Part shown: piece by piece, positions 1 through 12,982 of the stretch | Numbering within the stretch: position 1 is the stretch's first letter | Layout of the letters: the number at the start of each line of letters is the position of its first letter | From: Cichorium intybus | Taxonomy: Eukaryota > Streptophyta > Magnoliopsida > Asterales > Asteraceae | Assembly: GCA_023525715.1 (NCBI GenBank) | Contig: CM042012.1 | Span: 62,059,705 to 62,123,704, forward strand | Reading direction: 5' to 3' | Length of the DNA stretch: 64,000 bases | Translations under genes and position numbers: made by a program | The notes under the pieces: generated by a model | The model's database searches: none | What the model saw: only the letters and a program-made list of their open reading frames with translations | What the model was told of the DNA's origin: nothing

Positions 1-435
1 TTTTATATCAACTCAGTGTTAGAGTATTCCGAATCTAGGAATTTCTCAGATTACTTGACGTTGAGTTTTAGATCTTATGAGAATTATTTGACTTCTGTAG
101 TTCTTTGGTTAGTTGATAGTTCGTTTGGAACGATTTGTTATGATTTTTGGTTTTTAGTTAAATGAAGTATTTTTGGTTCAAGTTTTTCTTTGATCGTTAG
201 TTACTTGCACATCAGATCTAAAGTTTTTACTTGTTCATAATTGATTTCAGCTTGATTTTGGTTTATGTCAAGTGTGTGCGATTCTCTGACTATAGAGTGA
301 CTCAATAGTTGGATAATTTTATAGACACACCTTATAAACCATGGACTCCTTGGTTCGACCATTACTTACTCTGGCTATTAGAGTAGTGAAGTTTTTATTA
401 TTTTTGACCGCATCAACGACTACACACGTTAAATT

Positions 436-454
436 TTGGCATCGTTGCCGGGGA
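436..454 (+). other. Primer binding site, tRNA-Asp type (one mismatch)
   Basis: TGGCATCGTTGCCGGGGA differs at one position from the complement of the 3' end of plant tRNA-Asp(GTC). It lies just inside the LTR end, as expected for minus-strand DNA priming. Confidence 0.7.
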
Positions 455-532
455 GTTGTGTGTTTGAGCTATTGTGTTTGGTTCTCTTTCAATTTTTGTT
501 TATTTTAAGTTTACGTACATGCACGTTCTCAA

Positions 533-980
533 ATGGAAGACTACATGTACACGAATCAAAACATGTGGTGGGAGTAAGGAAGCTTGGCTAATTACCAAAT
601 GCGAAAAGGATTCATACAATGAGTCATTAAATAGTAATGGGTGGTAGACTGAGGATTCGACTTAATACGAGCATCACGAAGAGGCTTATTTCACAGATGA
701 CCAAGAACCAAATGATTATTTCAGCCAGAAGTTGGATCAAGTGTTGGATGTGTTGGATAAAAACTTCAAGAAGGATGAAAGCAACTCCAACCCGATTTCA
801 ACACATGAAGGTCATTTGGAACAAATTACACGACAACTAAATCAGCAGCCATCAAGCAACCCTTTGAACAATGTGCCAGGTGATGAGGTAAGTGTTCATT
901 GTGCCGATAATATTGTGTATGAACCTACACCGCTTGGACATGAGGTTGTGGTGGAGGATTATGCATATTTGGAAGACTAA
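533..980 (+). pseudogene. Broken gag-position ORF of the 1-3763 element
   Basis: The reading frame opens with MEDYMYTNQNMWWE and meets a stop at the 15th codon. Further pieces remain open in shifted frames, notably 732-980, which encodes an acidic segment. The start resembles the MGDYMYPDQYY start of the intact minus-strand ORF at 61084-61980, and the distance from the primer site is similar. I infer that both descend from the same non-autonomous element protein. Its function is unknown. Multiple stops and frame changes make this copy non-coding. Confidence 0.55.
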
Positions 981-1135
981 GAGACTGATAACCCGGCCGA
1001 AAACAAAGAAGTTGTGATAGAGGTTGAAAAATCGAATGAAAATTTAGATGTGTCAATTACAATTGAGGAGGGGTTAGTGGAAGACAATACCACCCATACC
1101 CAACAATTTTTGAAAAAGTCGAAAAACAAGCTCTA

Positions 1136-1492
1136 GTGGTGAGCGATTTTAAACCATCACAAGACACCACCGGCTATCCATGTGCAATACCAATCTGTAC
1201 CATGGATAGTGACAAAAAAGATGTGGCATGTGAGCTGGGATCGGGACCCACTAATGTCCCTACAATGAGTGGTAAATTGGGTTTAATTAAACCATTAATG
1301 AAGAGTATACCACAAATATGCTCCCCGAATCCATCACCGCTTTGGAAAACAAATCTCTATACTGTAGGTCAAGAACATGGGATAGAGGCAGGCTTCATCG
1401 TGCAAGAAAACAAGTGTAGGATAGGAAGCCGGATACAACACGTGTTTAGAGGACACGAGGGAATGTGCTCCATGACATCAAACCTCTACTAA
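1136..1492 (+). pseudogene. Open remnant of the same element's internal coding region
   Basis: A 118-codon open stretch lies downstream of the broken acidic ORF and upstream of the GGGAGGCAGCCCGA motif. It has no family motif that I recognise. In the related minus-strand element the equivalent interval holds the C-terminal part of the acidic ORF and a short basic segment. Conservation cannot be judged by eye, so this may be chance. Confidence 0.25.
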
Positions 1493-1763
1493 AGAAACTT
1501 ACTCGAAGGAGAAATGATGGAAGGAAGTTTCAATGTCTTTGCCGAAGAATTAAAGAAACCTGGTTGAAGGTCAACAAGGTGAAGACGGGCGTGCCATTTA
1601 TTCCAGGAAGAATCGAATAACACGAGTCTACGATTGGACTTGGAGGGATTACGGCTGGGATTCGAGAATGCCAGAGGATATATAACCCACCGTAGCCGTC
1701 ACTTCAAGAGGGAAAGGTCCAACTAAAAGACCTGAAGAAAGAAGCATTTCTGGGAGGCAGCCC

Positions 1764-3605
1764 GATGGATTGTAAATTCAATATTCTTTTTTCATCTTTC
1801 TCATTTGAAACTTTTGTTGTTTGGTACTTTTCACAATATATAACGTTCGATATAAATGAAAAACATGGTCCAGCCCAAGTGTGGGGTGGTATAGGTTGTG
1901 AAGGATTTGAAGAATTAAGGGAGAATATGTAATGTTCAATGTTAGCACCGCTAACAGACATACTTTGCGACGCTAATAGGGCTCAAGCCCGATATTCAGA
2001 AGCCTTGAAGCCACTTATCGACACCAAGTGTTGCCTAACGTGCCGCTAACTACGGTAAAGCAGTTCCTTTTAACCCTAACTCGTGTTCACTTTCACACAC
2101 ACTACACATGAACACACCGTGAACCGCTGCTCAAACCATCAAGTGAATTGATATCATGTTACAGTCTCTCTGTGTTCTCATATTCTATGCCACTATTAAG
2201 TCTTTCTAAACCTTCTATTTCATTTATCGCATCATTTTGAGATCCGAATTGGACCGATATAGGTTCAGAGTTTGGTTTGGAGATAACCTCAATGCTGAAC
2301 CTTTGGGGTGTTTTATTTGCAAAATTAATACCCCCATAGGCTTATTGAAGTTCCTATGATGTTTGTGTATGAATTGTATGGGCTGAATGGATAAAAAAAT
2401 TTGGTCTGGATTTAATTAGTCATCATTAGCGGCGCTAACAATAAAACTTGGCGCCGCTAACCAAGAACATCAGACTTCGTGCCTTAGGGATCATGACGCC
2501 AACCCTTCCAATGACCAAAATTGCAATTTTTCTCACAGAATTTTAAGTTTTGCAGATGGCATCATGTAGAGCTCGCAAGTAGTGGAGCTGCTGACCTTTT
2601 ATATCACGAGTTCTTGGAGTTTCCCATGGTATGCTACTGGAGGAGACCCAGGGGTATCGAGGTCGACTTCAGGCTATAGTCGCCTGGGATGTTGAGGTAG
2701 CCTCTGTTATGGATTGGGCGTTCTTGATGCATGTAGGGCTGATGGCACAACTGAAGCCCTATCTCACCCATACTCATACCAGCACTGACAGGACGCATAC
2801 TTTCACCTGTCGGCGTGGGAGAGGCTGCTACCAAGCATTGACAGGACGCATACTTTCACCTACCGGGGTGGGAGAGGCTGCTACCAAGGCTAGACGATAT
2901 CAGCTATTAGCAGTTCATGCTCGAGTTCTACTCGACATGTAGCTATGTGATATGTGCGTAAGACCCAGTGGGCTGACATATCAGATTTCAGCTCGGAGGC
3001 AGGAACTGTAAGTGTACTATCTAAGAGTTTGCCTGGAGGTCTGATATTTATACTACGGAGGAGACCGCGAGTATTCATTTCGTACCATTTTCGGAGGCAT
3101 GCCACAGAGGCCAGCCACATGGCATTATTGACGAGGAGACCTGGGCCTCACTCACCCACCAACCATACTCACCATCCACTGTCAGGGAGAGTATAATCCG
3201 TTCTCATCTTCACAAAGTATTACACCGGATCATCACTTGCACGGTGGCTCACCGCAGGGTTAGTGAGAAGGTACTGCGGAAGGATATGTTTTACATGTGG
3301 GTAATCAATTCCTTTTAACCCTAACTTGTAATCAAGAGTTATATAGAAAGTCATGAACTCCATAGGTATTAAAAAGGTCACAAGTGTAATGTCAGTACAA
3401 CATAAAGTAACTTATAAACAGTTGGGATATAAATTATTTTTCCAAGTATGTACAAGGGTAATTCTGGAAATAAGCACTAAACCTTGAAACTAAGGATTTT
3501 TCGAATATGTGAAATTTTTAAGGAATGCAAAGTTAGAATTATTTTTTTCAAGGTTTGTTTTTAGAAACGTTGTTTTTAAGGCAAAAGCTCCAGGTGTGGG
3601 GTGTT
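1764..3605 (+). other. 3' internal region of the LTR element between two GTGTGGGG motifs
   Basis: This stretch has no intact gene. It holds two GTTAGC..GCTAAC dyads (1941-1955, 2423-2439), single-arm variants near 1964, 2035 and 2450, a partial open frame at 2631-2942 and a 53 bp tandem duplication at 2782-2887. The open frame at 2631 may be an old gag-like fragment but has no diagnostic motif. Confidence 0.45.
2782..2887. repeat. 53 bp tandem duplication, two copies
   Basis: Two adjacent copies share CTACCAAG, GACAGGACGCATACTTTCACC and GGGAGAGGCTG with only a few differences. The period is 53 bp, so it is not a multiple of three plus a frame; the open frame nonetheless continues through it by chance or because the period shift is tolerated. 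Confidence 0.8.
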
Positions 3606-3763
3606 TGATAACGCGTTTTTGTTTCGAATTATTTATGTGTTATTTGGTTTATAGACACGAAGTATCAACCACAGACTCCTTGATTCCACCCTTAGTTACC
3701 GTAGCTATTAGAGTAGTGGCGTTTTTATTATTTTTTACTGCATCAGCAACCGCGCACATCAAT

Positions 3764-4944
3764 TTGTTCCGTAAAAACGAAAATAACGACAATTATATCA
3801 ACATTTTCCTTGAAATTAAGTCATCCCATATATGGAAAATCACAAACTAGCAACAATCAAATCAAAATTTTCCTTGGGAATTAAAAATTAAAAACTAGAA
3901 ATACTAAAATCTGAAAAATCACAATGCATACACGCATCACCTGACACCTATACATAAACCCTTCTTTGATACAAGATCGATAGTAACCTTACTGTTTGGA
4001 ACTCAGTCGGATCGACATCCATGTTTAGACCACCGTTTGGAACTTAGTCGGATCGACATTCAGAGAAATATTAAAACCAATGGAAGATGTTAGAGACATC
4101 AGTATGCTCGAGGAGAAAGTGAGTTCCTGGAGTAGAGCTCATGCTTAACCATTCATCCACCAAACTCTCTCTAAACCCCGCATCTTCTAGTTTTTGAGAA
4201 AGAGAACCAGAACAAAATCGTTTCCCACACTGGCCTCCATTGCGATGACAGATTGATGAAAAATCGGCGACGATTAGGGTTCCGACAAGAGAATTCTGAG
4301 AATGGCTAGCAATTGGCGATGACTAGTGTTCAAGCGAGATAATTCTAAGAAGATGACATGCAAATGACGACGACTAGGCTTCCAAAGAATTCTGAGAAGA
4401 CAACTGAGTGAGGTGGGGCATCAACGAGAGGAACGAGTGAGGTTTCCGATTTGTAGAGAGAGATACGTTTGAATGGGGTTTGTGGGGATATGAGAGATTA
4501 TTATTATTATTATTAAGTTAAAAACAAAAACAAATAATAAATAATTAAAAAAATTTACTAAGGGAAAAATAGTCATTTTATGTCCGTCAATGATCTCTGA
4601 CACAACAAAACCAAACAATAAGGACTATTCGAGTTAAAAAAAATTAGGAACCAAACGCATAAATTACTCCAAACCACAAGGACCATTCGTGTAATTTTGT
4701 CTAAATTATACATTATACATTGCTAATATAACAAGAATAATTTCATTATCACATTGTTTATTTTGATTTTTTCTAAAAAAACAACAACAATATTATAAAC
4801 ATGTGCTACTATGCAAGATTTTACTTTTTAAACGACATATTATCTAATGTTGAAGTGTGTATGATTCATTCATGAGTCGACTCAATTTTGGAAGTAAATG
4901 ATTACCAGTAAACCACTTTGATGGCGGTTATTGTTAAAATCCTA
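3764..4944. other. Unassigned AT-rich sequence with small tandem repeats
   Basis: No gene is visible. A roughly 40 bp unit containing CCGTTTGGAACT and GTCGGATCGACAT occurs twice at about 3990-4062. A degenerate 35-57 bp unit with GACGA.TAGG.TTCC and AATTCTGAGAA occurs three times at about 4265-4405. The stretch 4620-4715 (AAACCACAAGGACCATT) looks like one end of a TIR transposon, but no partner end was found. Confidence 0.4.
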
Positions 4945-5432
4945 TCCTAATAAATAAGTAACTCAAAACCACATGTCATATTCTCATTGAATTTGCCACA
5001 TGTCATTTTAATAGAATTTTAAATTTTATTAAAAAAACTAATTTGTTTGAAACGTTTATAACTCATTAATGATCGGTTTAATTATCATTCAATTTCAAAA
5101 TTAATTGTTATCATTCAATTTCAAAATTAATTGTTTTTTAATATCATATTATTTTTTAATGTGTAGAATGATTTGGGAGACAATAGAGAGACAATTGACG
5201 TCATAATATTTTTAAGAACGATTCTAGTCATAATAGTGAATTTGATTTTAGTACCGGTGACATTCTCATAATCAATTATATGTATCAAAATACAAAGTCG
5301 TAATAGTAAAAATCAAAAGCAAGATGTCACGATACACAAACAAATTTCTTATGTAAAATTATTAATGTTTAGATATTCTTAGTTAATAATTTTTTTGTAT
5401 CATCCCGTGTAATACACGGGTCTCACAACTAA
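4945..5432 (+). mobile_element. Non-autonomous Helitron, 488 bp (copy 1)
   Basis: The element starts TCCTAATAAATAAG after an A and ends CTAA before a T, the A|T insertion pattern of Helitrons. An 18-nt-scale hairpin, CCCGTGT-AAT-ACACGGG at 5404-5420, sits about 10 nt inside the 3' end, as known for the class. A 25 bp block containing ATCATTCAATTTCAAAATTA is directly repeated at 5091-5142. A second copy in opposite orientation at 10129-10609 confirms both ends. No Rep/helicase gene is present. Confidence 0.8.
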
Positions 5433-5453
5433 TATAATGTAATATAACCTAGA

Positions 5454-6967
5454 GAGTAAATTACAATTTTGGTCCCTGTGGTTGTCCCAAAATTGCGGTA
5501 TTAGTCATCTTTTTCAAATTTCACGCTGATGGTCCCTGTGGTGGCCAAAATCTTGCACTTTTGGTCCCTTGGCCAGGTAAAAAGACCAATATACCATTTT
5601 TAATTTATTTTTTATTTTTATTTTAATGTATAATTTATTAAATGAATTAAAAAACAAAAAAAAAAATCAAACCCACCCCACCCCCACTTTGCGGTCTCTC
5701 TTTCTCACCGCCGGGGTTTTGAAGCTTCATCTAGAGACCCGATTATCATCTCTTCGACATCATCCGATTCGCCAAAAAACGCCCAAAAAGATGAGATTTT
5801 TTTGTTAATGAGCGTAATGAACTTGCGGCTTCTTTCTGATACGGAATAGTCGATGATAACTTGTTGAGAAGCGATAGGAAAAGACTGTGATTGAGTTCAA
5901 TTGCCGGATTTTGATCGGAGCAGTGAAGAGGGCCCGGCAACCGAACACCGTGATTCTTGCACCATTGCGTGATCATATCTCGAACCAAATGATTCGGGGT
6001 TAGAATTGTGTGCGATAGAACTTGTTGGGTTTTTGGGCAAGTTCTGTTCCCTGCCTTTAACCATTTCTGGATTAAAGCTCTGTCGTATGTCTGCAAATAA
6101 GTAAGAAAATGATCAGCATCATGCATTAAGACACTTAAATCATTAACATTTAAAAGAAAAATCTCGATTAATCATCGATCCAATTGATGAAATTCGGAAA
6201 TCGAGCTCCAATTCGAATTGGAGTTTTAATGTTTAAATCCCCAGCCGTGGAGGGGTTAGGCAGATGCTGTCAGTGTTTAGAAATTGTGGTATAAAATCAT
6301 AAGAATATTCGTTCCAAAACTAAAACAGTCGTTTTCTCGTTCGCTATACTATTCACAGGTATAAAATGATGGATGTAGACGGTGGTTTGGTGACGGGTTT
6401 TTCCCACCATCGCCGTTATCACCACGTCGTGTCATAGAACCACCACCGCAGAACCCACAAAAGAATTGAAAGTCAAAAACATGCAATGACAGGAATCCAG
6501 AAATCGTTCCCTGAATCCAACCCACTGATGACTTTTTATAAGAAAAAGAGCAATCAAACGTGTGGGGATTGATTTCAGTTCCAATTTCAACAGCTAAGAA
6601 CATTCATAATGAACAACGATCAGAAAAACCCACAAAAATAAAATGAGAAATTGAGCAAAGAAATTACTTTTCCCGAAGAGATGATAATCGGGTCTCTAGA
6701 TGAAGCTTCAAAACCCCGGCGGTGAGAGAGATAGACCGGATAGTGGGGAGTGGGGTTGAGTTTGGTTTTTTTTAATTCATTTAATAAATAATACATTAAA
6801 AGAAAAATGAAAAAGAAATAAAAAAGGCATTTTAGTCTTTTTACCTGGCCAAAGGACCAAAAGTGTAACATTTTGGCCACAACAGGGACCATCAGCGTGA
6901 AATTTGAAAAGAATGTCTAATACCGCAATTTTGGGACAACTATAGGGACCAAAATTGTAATTTATTC
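5454..6967. mobile_element. Mutator-like TIR element, 1.5 kb, carrying host gene sequence (Pack-MULE-like)
   Basis: Inverted repeats of about 300 bp close the element: 5454-5755 and 6672-6967, with outer ends GAGTAAATTACAATTTTGG and GAATAAATTACAATTTTGG. Shared internal landmarks include GGTCCCTGTGG, the A/T-rich spacer and the block ending near CCGATTATCATCTCTTC. TIRs this long are typical of Mutator-like elements. A 9 bp target-site duplication is not clear (TAACCTAGA against TTACCCGTA), so the superfamily is inferred from TIR length and cargo. There is no transposase. The interior carries a U-box gene fragment on the minus strand. Confidence 0.7.
5746..6109 (-). pseudogene. Captured U-box E3 ubiquitin ligase fragment (PUB-type)
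   Basis: On the minus strand, the frame after a splice-acceptor-like TTATTTGCAG reads YDRALIQKWLKAGNRTCPKT followed by QQVLSHTILTPNHLVRDMI and WCKNHG. This is the C-terminal half of a plant U-box, the E2-binding RING-like fold, and it most resembles PUB9-type ligases as I recall the family. The following LLNKLSSTIPYQKEAA segment matches the start of the armadillo-repeat region. The first half of the U-box and the rest of the ARM repeats are missing. The fragment begins in an intron and exon and is bounded by the element's TIRs, so it is a genomic capture, not a functional ligase gene. It might give a truncated transcript or small RNA. Confidence 0.75.
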
Positions 6968-7369
6968 TTACCCGTATACAAATTTACTACTTACACTCTG
7001 TTTTGTTTTCTTTTATTAAATTGAATTAATTATTTTATTTCTAACTTATATATTTATCATTTATTAAAAACAAACAATTGATTATTATAAATTATGTATG
7101 GTCAGTATATGTATTACGATGTGCTTTGATGTCTTACCATTTCACTGTAGGCGAGCTCCATCCCTCGTATCTATGCAAATGGGGGAAGTTACAATGGGTA
7201 GTCAGGCAACCTGTTTAAGATATGTAAGGCAAGCTGTTTAAGATATGTATTAAAATTCTAAGTAAATTGTTTTTGTTTACAAACAAAATATTATTAAATT
7301 GAAGCTAATAATATAAAAAATTTGAACAATTCTATTATAGAAGTATTAAAATTCTAAGGTGGTTTTTTC
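6968..7369. other. AT-rich spacer, nothing recognised
   Basis: There is no ORF or element end that I can support. Short direct repeats (GTTTAAGATATGTA, ATTAAAATTCTAAG) occur. Confidence 0.4.
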
Positions 7370-8420
7370 AATTCATGGTGGTGATGTTGAGTGGAATAGA
7401 TTGCGAGGTCCCCGGGGGGGGGGGGGGATTTAGTCCTTGGTTAGAAATCTTAAAATCGATAGCCATTTTGAAAGAGAAAGGGGTCAATTTGTTCGCTAGG
7501 TGTAAGCGACATGTAGGGGATGGGAGAAACAATTCTTTTTGGAATGATTTGTGGTGTGGTGATGTGTGTTTGCGTGACAAGTTTAATCGTGTGTTTGCTT
7601 TGGATTTACATAACAATTGCACGGTGGCGGAGAGAGTGAATCTTCATAGTTGGGGCCCGTTTTTGCGTCATGTGCCGAGTGGTGGGTCGAGTTAGATCAG
7701 TTTCAAGCCTTGAAGGTGTTAGTGGATCAGGTGGTGATTTCGAATAAGGAGGATGGTTGGGTATGGGATTCAGATTCAGCGGGGGATATTTGGTGGCATC
7801 AGGTAGGAGTTTGATTGACAATTCGTTATTGGAGGTGTCGAATATGAAGACCAGGTGGAATCGTGTTCTCCCTGCTAAGGTGAATGTTTTTATGTGGAAA
7901 CTTAGGTTGAATCGTTTGCCTTCCAAAGTTAATCTGGAAAGGAGAGGTATGGATTTGGACTCTACCTTGTGCCCGGTTTGTATGATGGATGTGAAGACGG
8001 CCAATCATCTTTTCTTTTCTTGTGAGGTGGCCCTTGATCTTTGGGCGTTGGTGGCGAGATGGTGGGAGCTTGATATTCCCATATGTTCTTCTATTATAGA
8101 TTGGGATTCTTGGTTTGATGACCTTCAGATGAAGAAAAAGGCTAAAGGTTGTTTGGAGGTGGTCAACAATACTTTGGGTTGGGCGATTTGGTCTTTTCGG
8201 AATATGTCCTTGTTCTTTTAAGAGTAAGCCTCTTAAGACGGCTTTGTGGGATTTTATTCAATCCCAATCCTTTCTTTGGGTTTGTGCTGGGTTTTGTACG
8301 CTTAGGATTTCTTGGAGTGATTGGGTGTCTAATCCTAATGTAATTATTACCTCTTTGAAGTTTTTGCTAGCGTTTTGCTAGCCTTTATTTAATCTTATGC
8401 AGCCGTTCAAAAAAAAAAAA
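7370..8420 (+). pseudogene. 5'-truncated L1-type LINE, 3' end with zf-RVT region and poly(A)
   Basis: Plus-strand frames 7375-7695 and 7757-8221 encode the C-terminal part of a plant L1 reverse transcriptase. The zinc-binding zf-RVT signature is clear: WKLRLNRLPSKVNLERRG, then CPVC, then ANHLFFSCEVALDLWALV. The frame is broken between the pieces and again near 8220. The element ends in an A-run at 8409-8420. The endonuclease and reverse-transcriptase catalytic domains are absent, consistent with 5' truncation during target-primed reverse transcription. A 14-nt G run lies at 7414-7427. No target-site duplication was resolved. Confidence 0.8.
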
Positions 8421-9742
<1,322 letters not shown>

Positions 9743-10025
9743 CAAGGCTATCAAAATCAATATTGTTCAAAATATATAACTTTCCTTGCATCAATTTATT
9801 TGAAACCCCCGTAACTTTTCAATTTGCAACTAATTAATTACTACAAGTCAAGAGTTTTTTTTAAGTTATGTCTAAAATAATATTAGTTTTAATACTTAAG
9901 TGTATGAAATGTTGATTTTAATAATAAAACTTCCAACTTTCTACTAATTTAATCAGTATAACTCAAGAGTTTTTATTAACTTATGCTACTTAATTGGTAC
10001 TTATGAGACATAATTGTTGATAGAG

Positions 10026-10610
<585 letters not shown>

Positions 10611-10665
<55 letters not shown>
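10611..10665. repeat. (AT)n microsatellite, right flank of Helitron copy 2
   Basis: A TA run that directly continues the tract at 10026-10126 if the Helitron is removed. Confidence 0.95.
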
Positions 10666-10668
<3 letters not shown>

Positions 10669-11038
10669 AGTTCATGTTGGTAGAGTGTGAACAATAATAT
10701 AAAGAAAACTTTTATTTGAAAACAAAAAACTCTATTGTGGAATGTATGTGTTTTTATTGAACAAAAAAAATATAGGCTCGACTTTAGAAGAATGTATTTT
10801 TTTATTATATGGAAAAACGATGTGTATTTGAAATAGAACGATGCTATATATAAATAAGAATAAGAACTTTTTATTTTTCTTTTATTTTCTAAGTGTATTG
10901 TTTATGAGAAATAAAGAAATAAAAGTTGATTTTTATTTTGTTTTATACATAAATCTTATTTTAAACCATAATAATTTAATTTTCTAATATTTTAATTATG
11001 TAATTTTATTTCTGCGCAACGCACGGGGATTTGCCTAG
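10666..11038 (+). mobile_element. 3' end of a different Helitron (5' end not found)
   Basis: The terminal text GCGCAACGCACGGGGATTTG followed by CCTAG and then T is the classic plant Helitron 3' end, with a GC hairpin close to a CTAG terminus. The 5' TC end could not be placed, so the left limit given here is only the edge of the AT tract. Confidence 0.6.
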
Positions 11039-11128
11039 TACATTATAAACTTTTAGTGTTCTTGAATATGAAATGAGTGAAACAATCAACTCATTGGTTG
11101 TTAGAATGTCATTCTTAGTTCATAGTAA
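11039..11128 (+). repeat. 90 bp direct repeat, copy 2, abutting a Helitron end
   Basis: Matches 8498-8588. It starts at the exact base following the Helitron CTAG terminus. Confidence 0.85.
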
Positions 11129-11739
11129 ATTTATATTTAGAGAAAGAGTATATTAGAAATATAAAAATAATAAGAAAAATAAGTTCTAACATCATAAACT
11201 ATTTTCAGTTATACTATAGAACATTCTAACATTGTAAACTAATTCAACCCACAATGTCATATCGATTTTTTCTTTTATATCACTTTTATCTTTTTCAATC
11301 TATAACACAAGAAACTCATATTTTTAATTCTTCCAACTCATCATATGCTAAATCAATTTTTTAAGTTAAAATTAAATTAATAAAACTAAAAATGCGAAAT
11401 AACGTTTAATTTAAAATATTAACTAATTTAAAATGTAATAAAAATTAAAGTTAAAATTAGCATTTCATTAAAAAAGTAAACAACTACAAACGAGAATTTA
11501 AAACTTAAATGTTGGAATTTAAAAACTACATAGGAAAATTTAAAACCTAAATACGAAAATTTAAAATCTAAATACGAGAATTTAAATAAACTAGCGTCCA
11601 AAGAAAGTATCTTAGCATGCTCTATGTGATCAATAACATTTAATAGAAATCGGTGGTGAACTCCGACATCACACAATTTCATAATCATATCCTCATTTAT
11701 TTGTCTTGGTGAAGATCGATATCATATAATAGACATATA
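11129..11739. other. AT-rich stretch with ~21 bp degenerate tandem units
   Basis: Between about 11500 and 11590 a unit like GAGAATTTAAAACCTAAATAC occurs four to five times. No gene is present. Confidence 0.5.
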
Positions 11740-12340
11740 GTTGCACCTTCATCTTTCTGGATCATGTTGTGTAACATAAGACAAACGTATACTATATCTT
11801 TTATAGTTGTCAACATTAATGGCCCGTGCGGGCTGTCTGATTATGGCCCATCGAGATTTTAGTCGTCAAACGCTCGTTTCACATCGTTTCTTGCTGCTTC
11901 TTATAATGCCGCCTTGAAGTGTTTTATTACGGTTTATTGGATTCGCAAATGATTTCACATCCAATTTGAGTATATCACATCTGCAAGATAGTACCCATAA
12001 TTGTATTCTTCACAATAAAATGAATATTTTGGTGCTTTTCCAATCAGTGTGTGGTTGAATAATGGTGATTGGTAGATGACATTTAGGTCATTGTTGCCAC
12101 CAACGACACCAAAATATGAATGTCATATCCACAAATCTTGCAACGCTAGGCTTCAAGTATCATTGTTGGATACTTGTGATCACCTCTTATATACTGGTCT
12201 CGCAATACCATTAGACAATTCTTGTGATCACAATGTGTACAATTAATGATATCTAGCATATTGGGAAATCCATGTTTGGATTCATGTGCAACGTACTGAT
12301 GTTGAATGTCGTTGGATGTTGATTTTTTGCACATAAATTC
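11740..12340 (-). pseudogene. PIF/Harbinger-type transposase (HARBI1-like) relic
   Basis: The minus-strand frame 12146-12334 reads GFPNMLDIINCTHCDHKNC followed by RDQYIRGDHKYPTMILEA. This matches the plant HARBI1-like nuclease region around the first catalytic aspartate (normally G-x-I-D-C-x-H), here with the aspartate position changed (IINCTH). Further along the minus strand, in other frames, RLKSRWAIIRQPAR and a downstream ATQHD-like segment match the C-terminal part of the same nuclease. Many stops and frameshifts show that it is dead. In its family this DDE nuclease acts with a Myb-like partner; no partner or terminal inverted repeats are seen here. Confidence 0.7.
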
Positions 12341-12904
12341 GGCTGCATAAAACTTAATAATATCACATCAGAAGTTGTAGAGTTTTTCACGTCAAGTTTG
12401 CTACATAAAACTTAATAATATAACACCTATCGCTCGACTCCGCCTTTCACCACCTTTCAACAAATTTGCGGTCCCCGCCTTTCACCACCTATCGGTCGAC
12501 TCAGTCCATCCTAACTAACAATTTTGTCTCCAAACCTAATATTTCTATGCTTATTTTCATTTGTTAGTTAACACTGTAAATCCATTACATTTTTATAATG
12601 GCAGAAAATACGTAATAACGCAAATAATTTACTCCTCCATTGGTTTTAATAACATGTATTGACATTTATACACGTTTAACAAAAAAAAAAAAAAAAGCAT
12701 TTAGAAAATTTAAAAGTCAGCAATATTATATAATAGAAAATTTAAAAGACAATAATATTATACAAGAATAGTTAACAGAAAAGTTTTATAAACTGAGAAG
12801 CAATTCGGTCTTCATTTATTTAGATTTTAGATATTTGCATTGAAAATATTTTATATTTGGATTTTTTCCAGTATTTATCCAGACCTTTCTGTTTCAGACA
12901 TCGG
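12341..12904. other. Upstream region of the F-box gene
   Basis: AT-rich. It contains two copies of a CGCCTTTCACCACCT block (about 12440-12490), an A15-17 run near 12680 and a short direct repeat TAGAAAATTTAAAAG at 12701 and 12732. Confidence 0.4.
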
Positions 12905-12914
12905 CTATAAATAC
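12905..12914 (+). promoter_or_regulatory. TATA box of the F-box gene
   Basis: CTATAAATAC lies 69 bases before the start codon and is followed by a C-rich leader, a usual plant core-promoter spacing. Confidence 0.65.
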
Positions 12915-12982
12915 ACCTCGCCAGTCGCCACTCGCCACTTTCCCTCGAACTCCGACACGGCGACACCATTACTCTGTTCGCC

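Larger units (their letters stand above)
1..3763 (+). mobile_element. Decayed non-autonomous LTR retrotransposon with tRNA-Asp primer site (5' part cut by window edge)
   Basis: The end of a 5' LTR (to about 431) is followed by a tRNA-Asp-type primer site, a broken gag-position ORF, the GGGAGGCAGCCCGA motif near 1752, an AAGTGTGGGG motif at 1877, a second GTGTGGGGTGTT at 3594 and a 3' LTR beginning TGATAACGCG near 3606 and ending CACATCA near 3763. The LTR tails at about 330-431 and 3650-3763 resemble each other (ACTCCTTG, CTATTAGAGTAGTG, GTTTTTATTATTTTT). The order of motifs and the LTR tail match the minus-strand family at 57404-64000, so I place both in one family. No integrase or reverse transcriptase is readable. 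The order resembles Athila/Tat-derived LARD elements; that lineage is inference. Confidence 0.65.

Noticed and set aside
4620..4715. Possible TIR of a second Mutator-like element (AAACCACAAGGACCATT)
   Set aside because: No inverted partner or duplication was found within the window.
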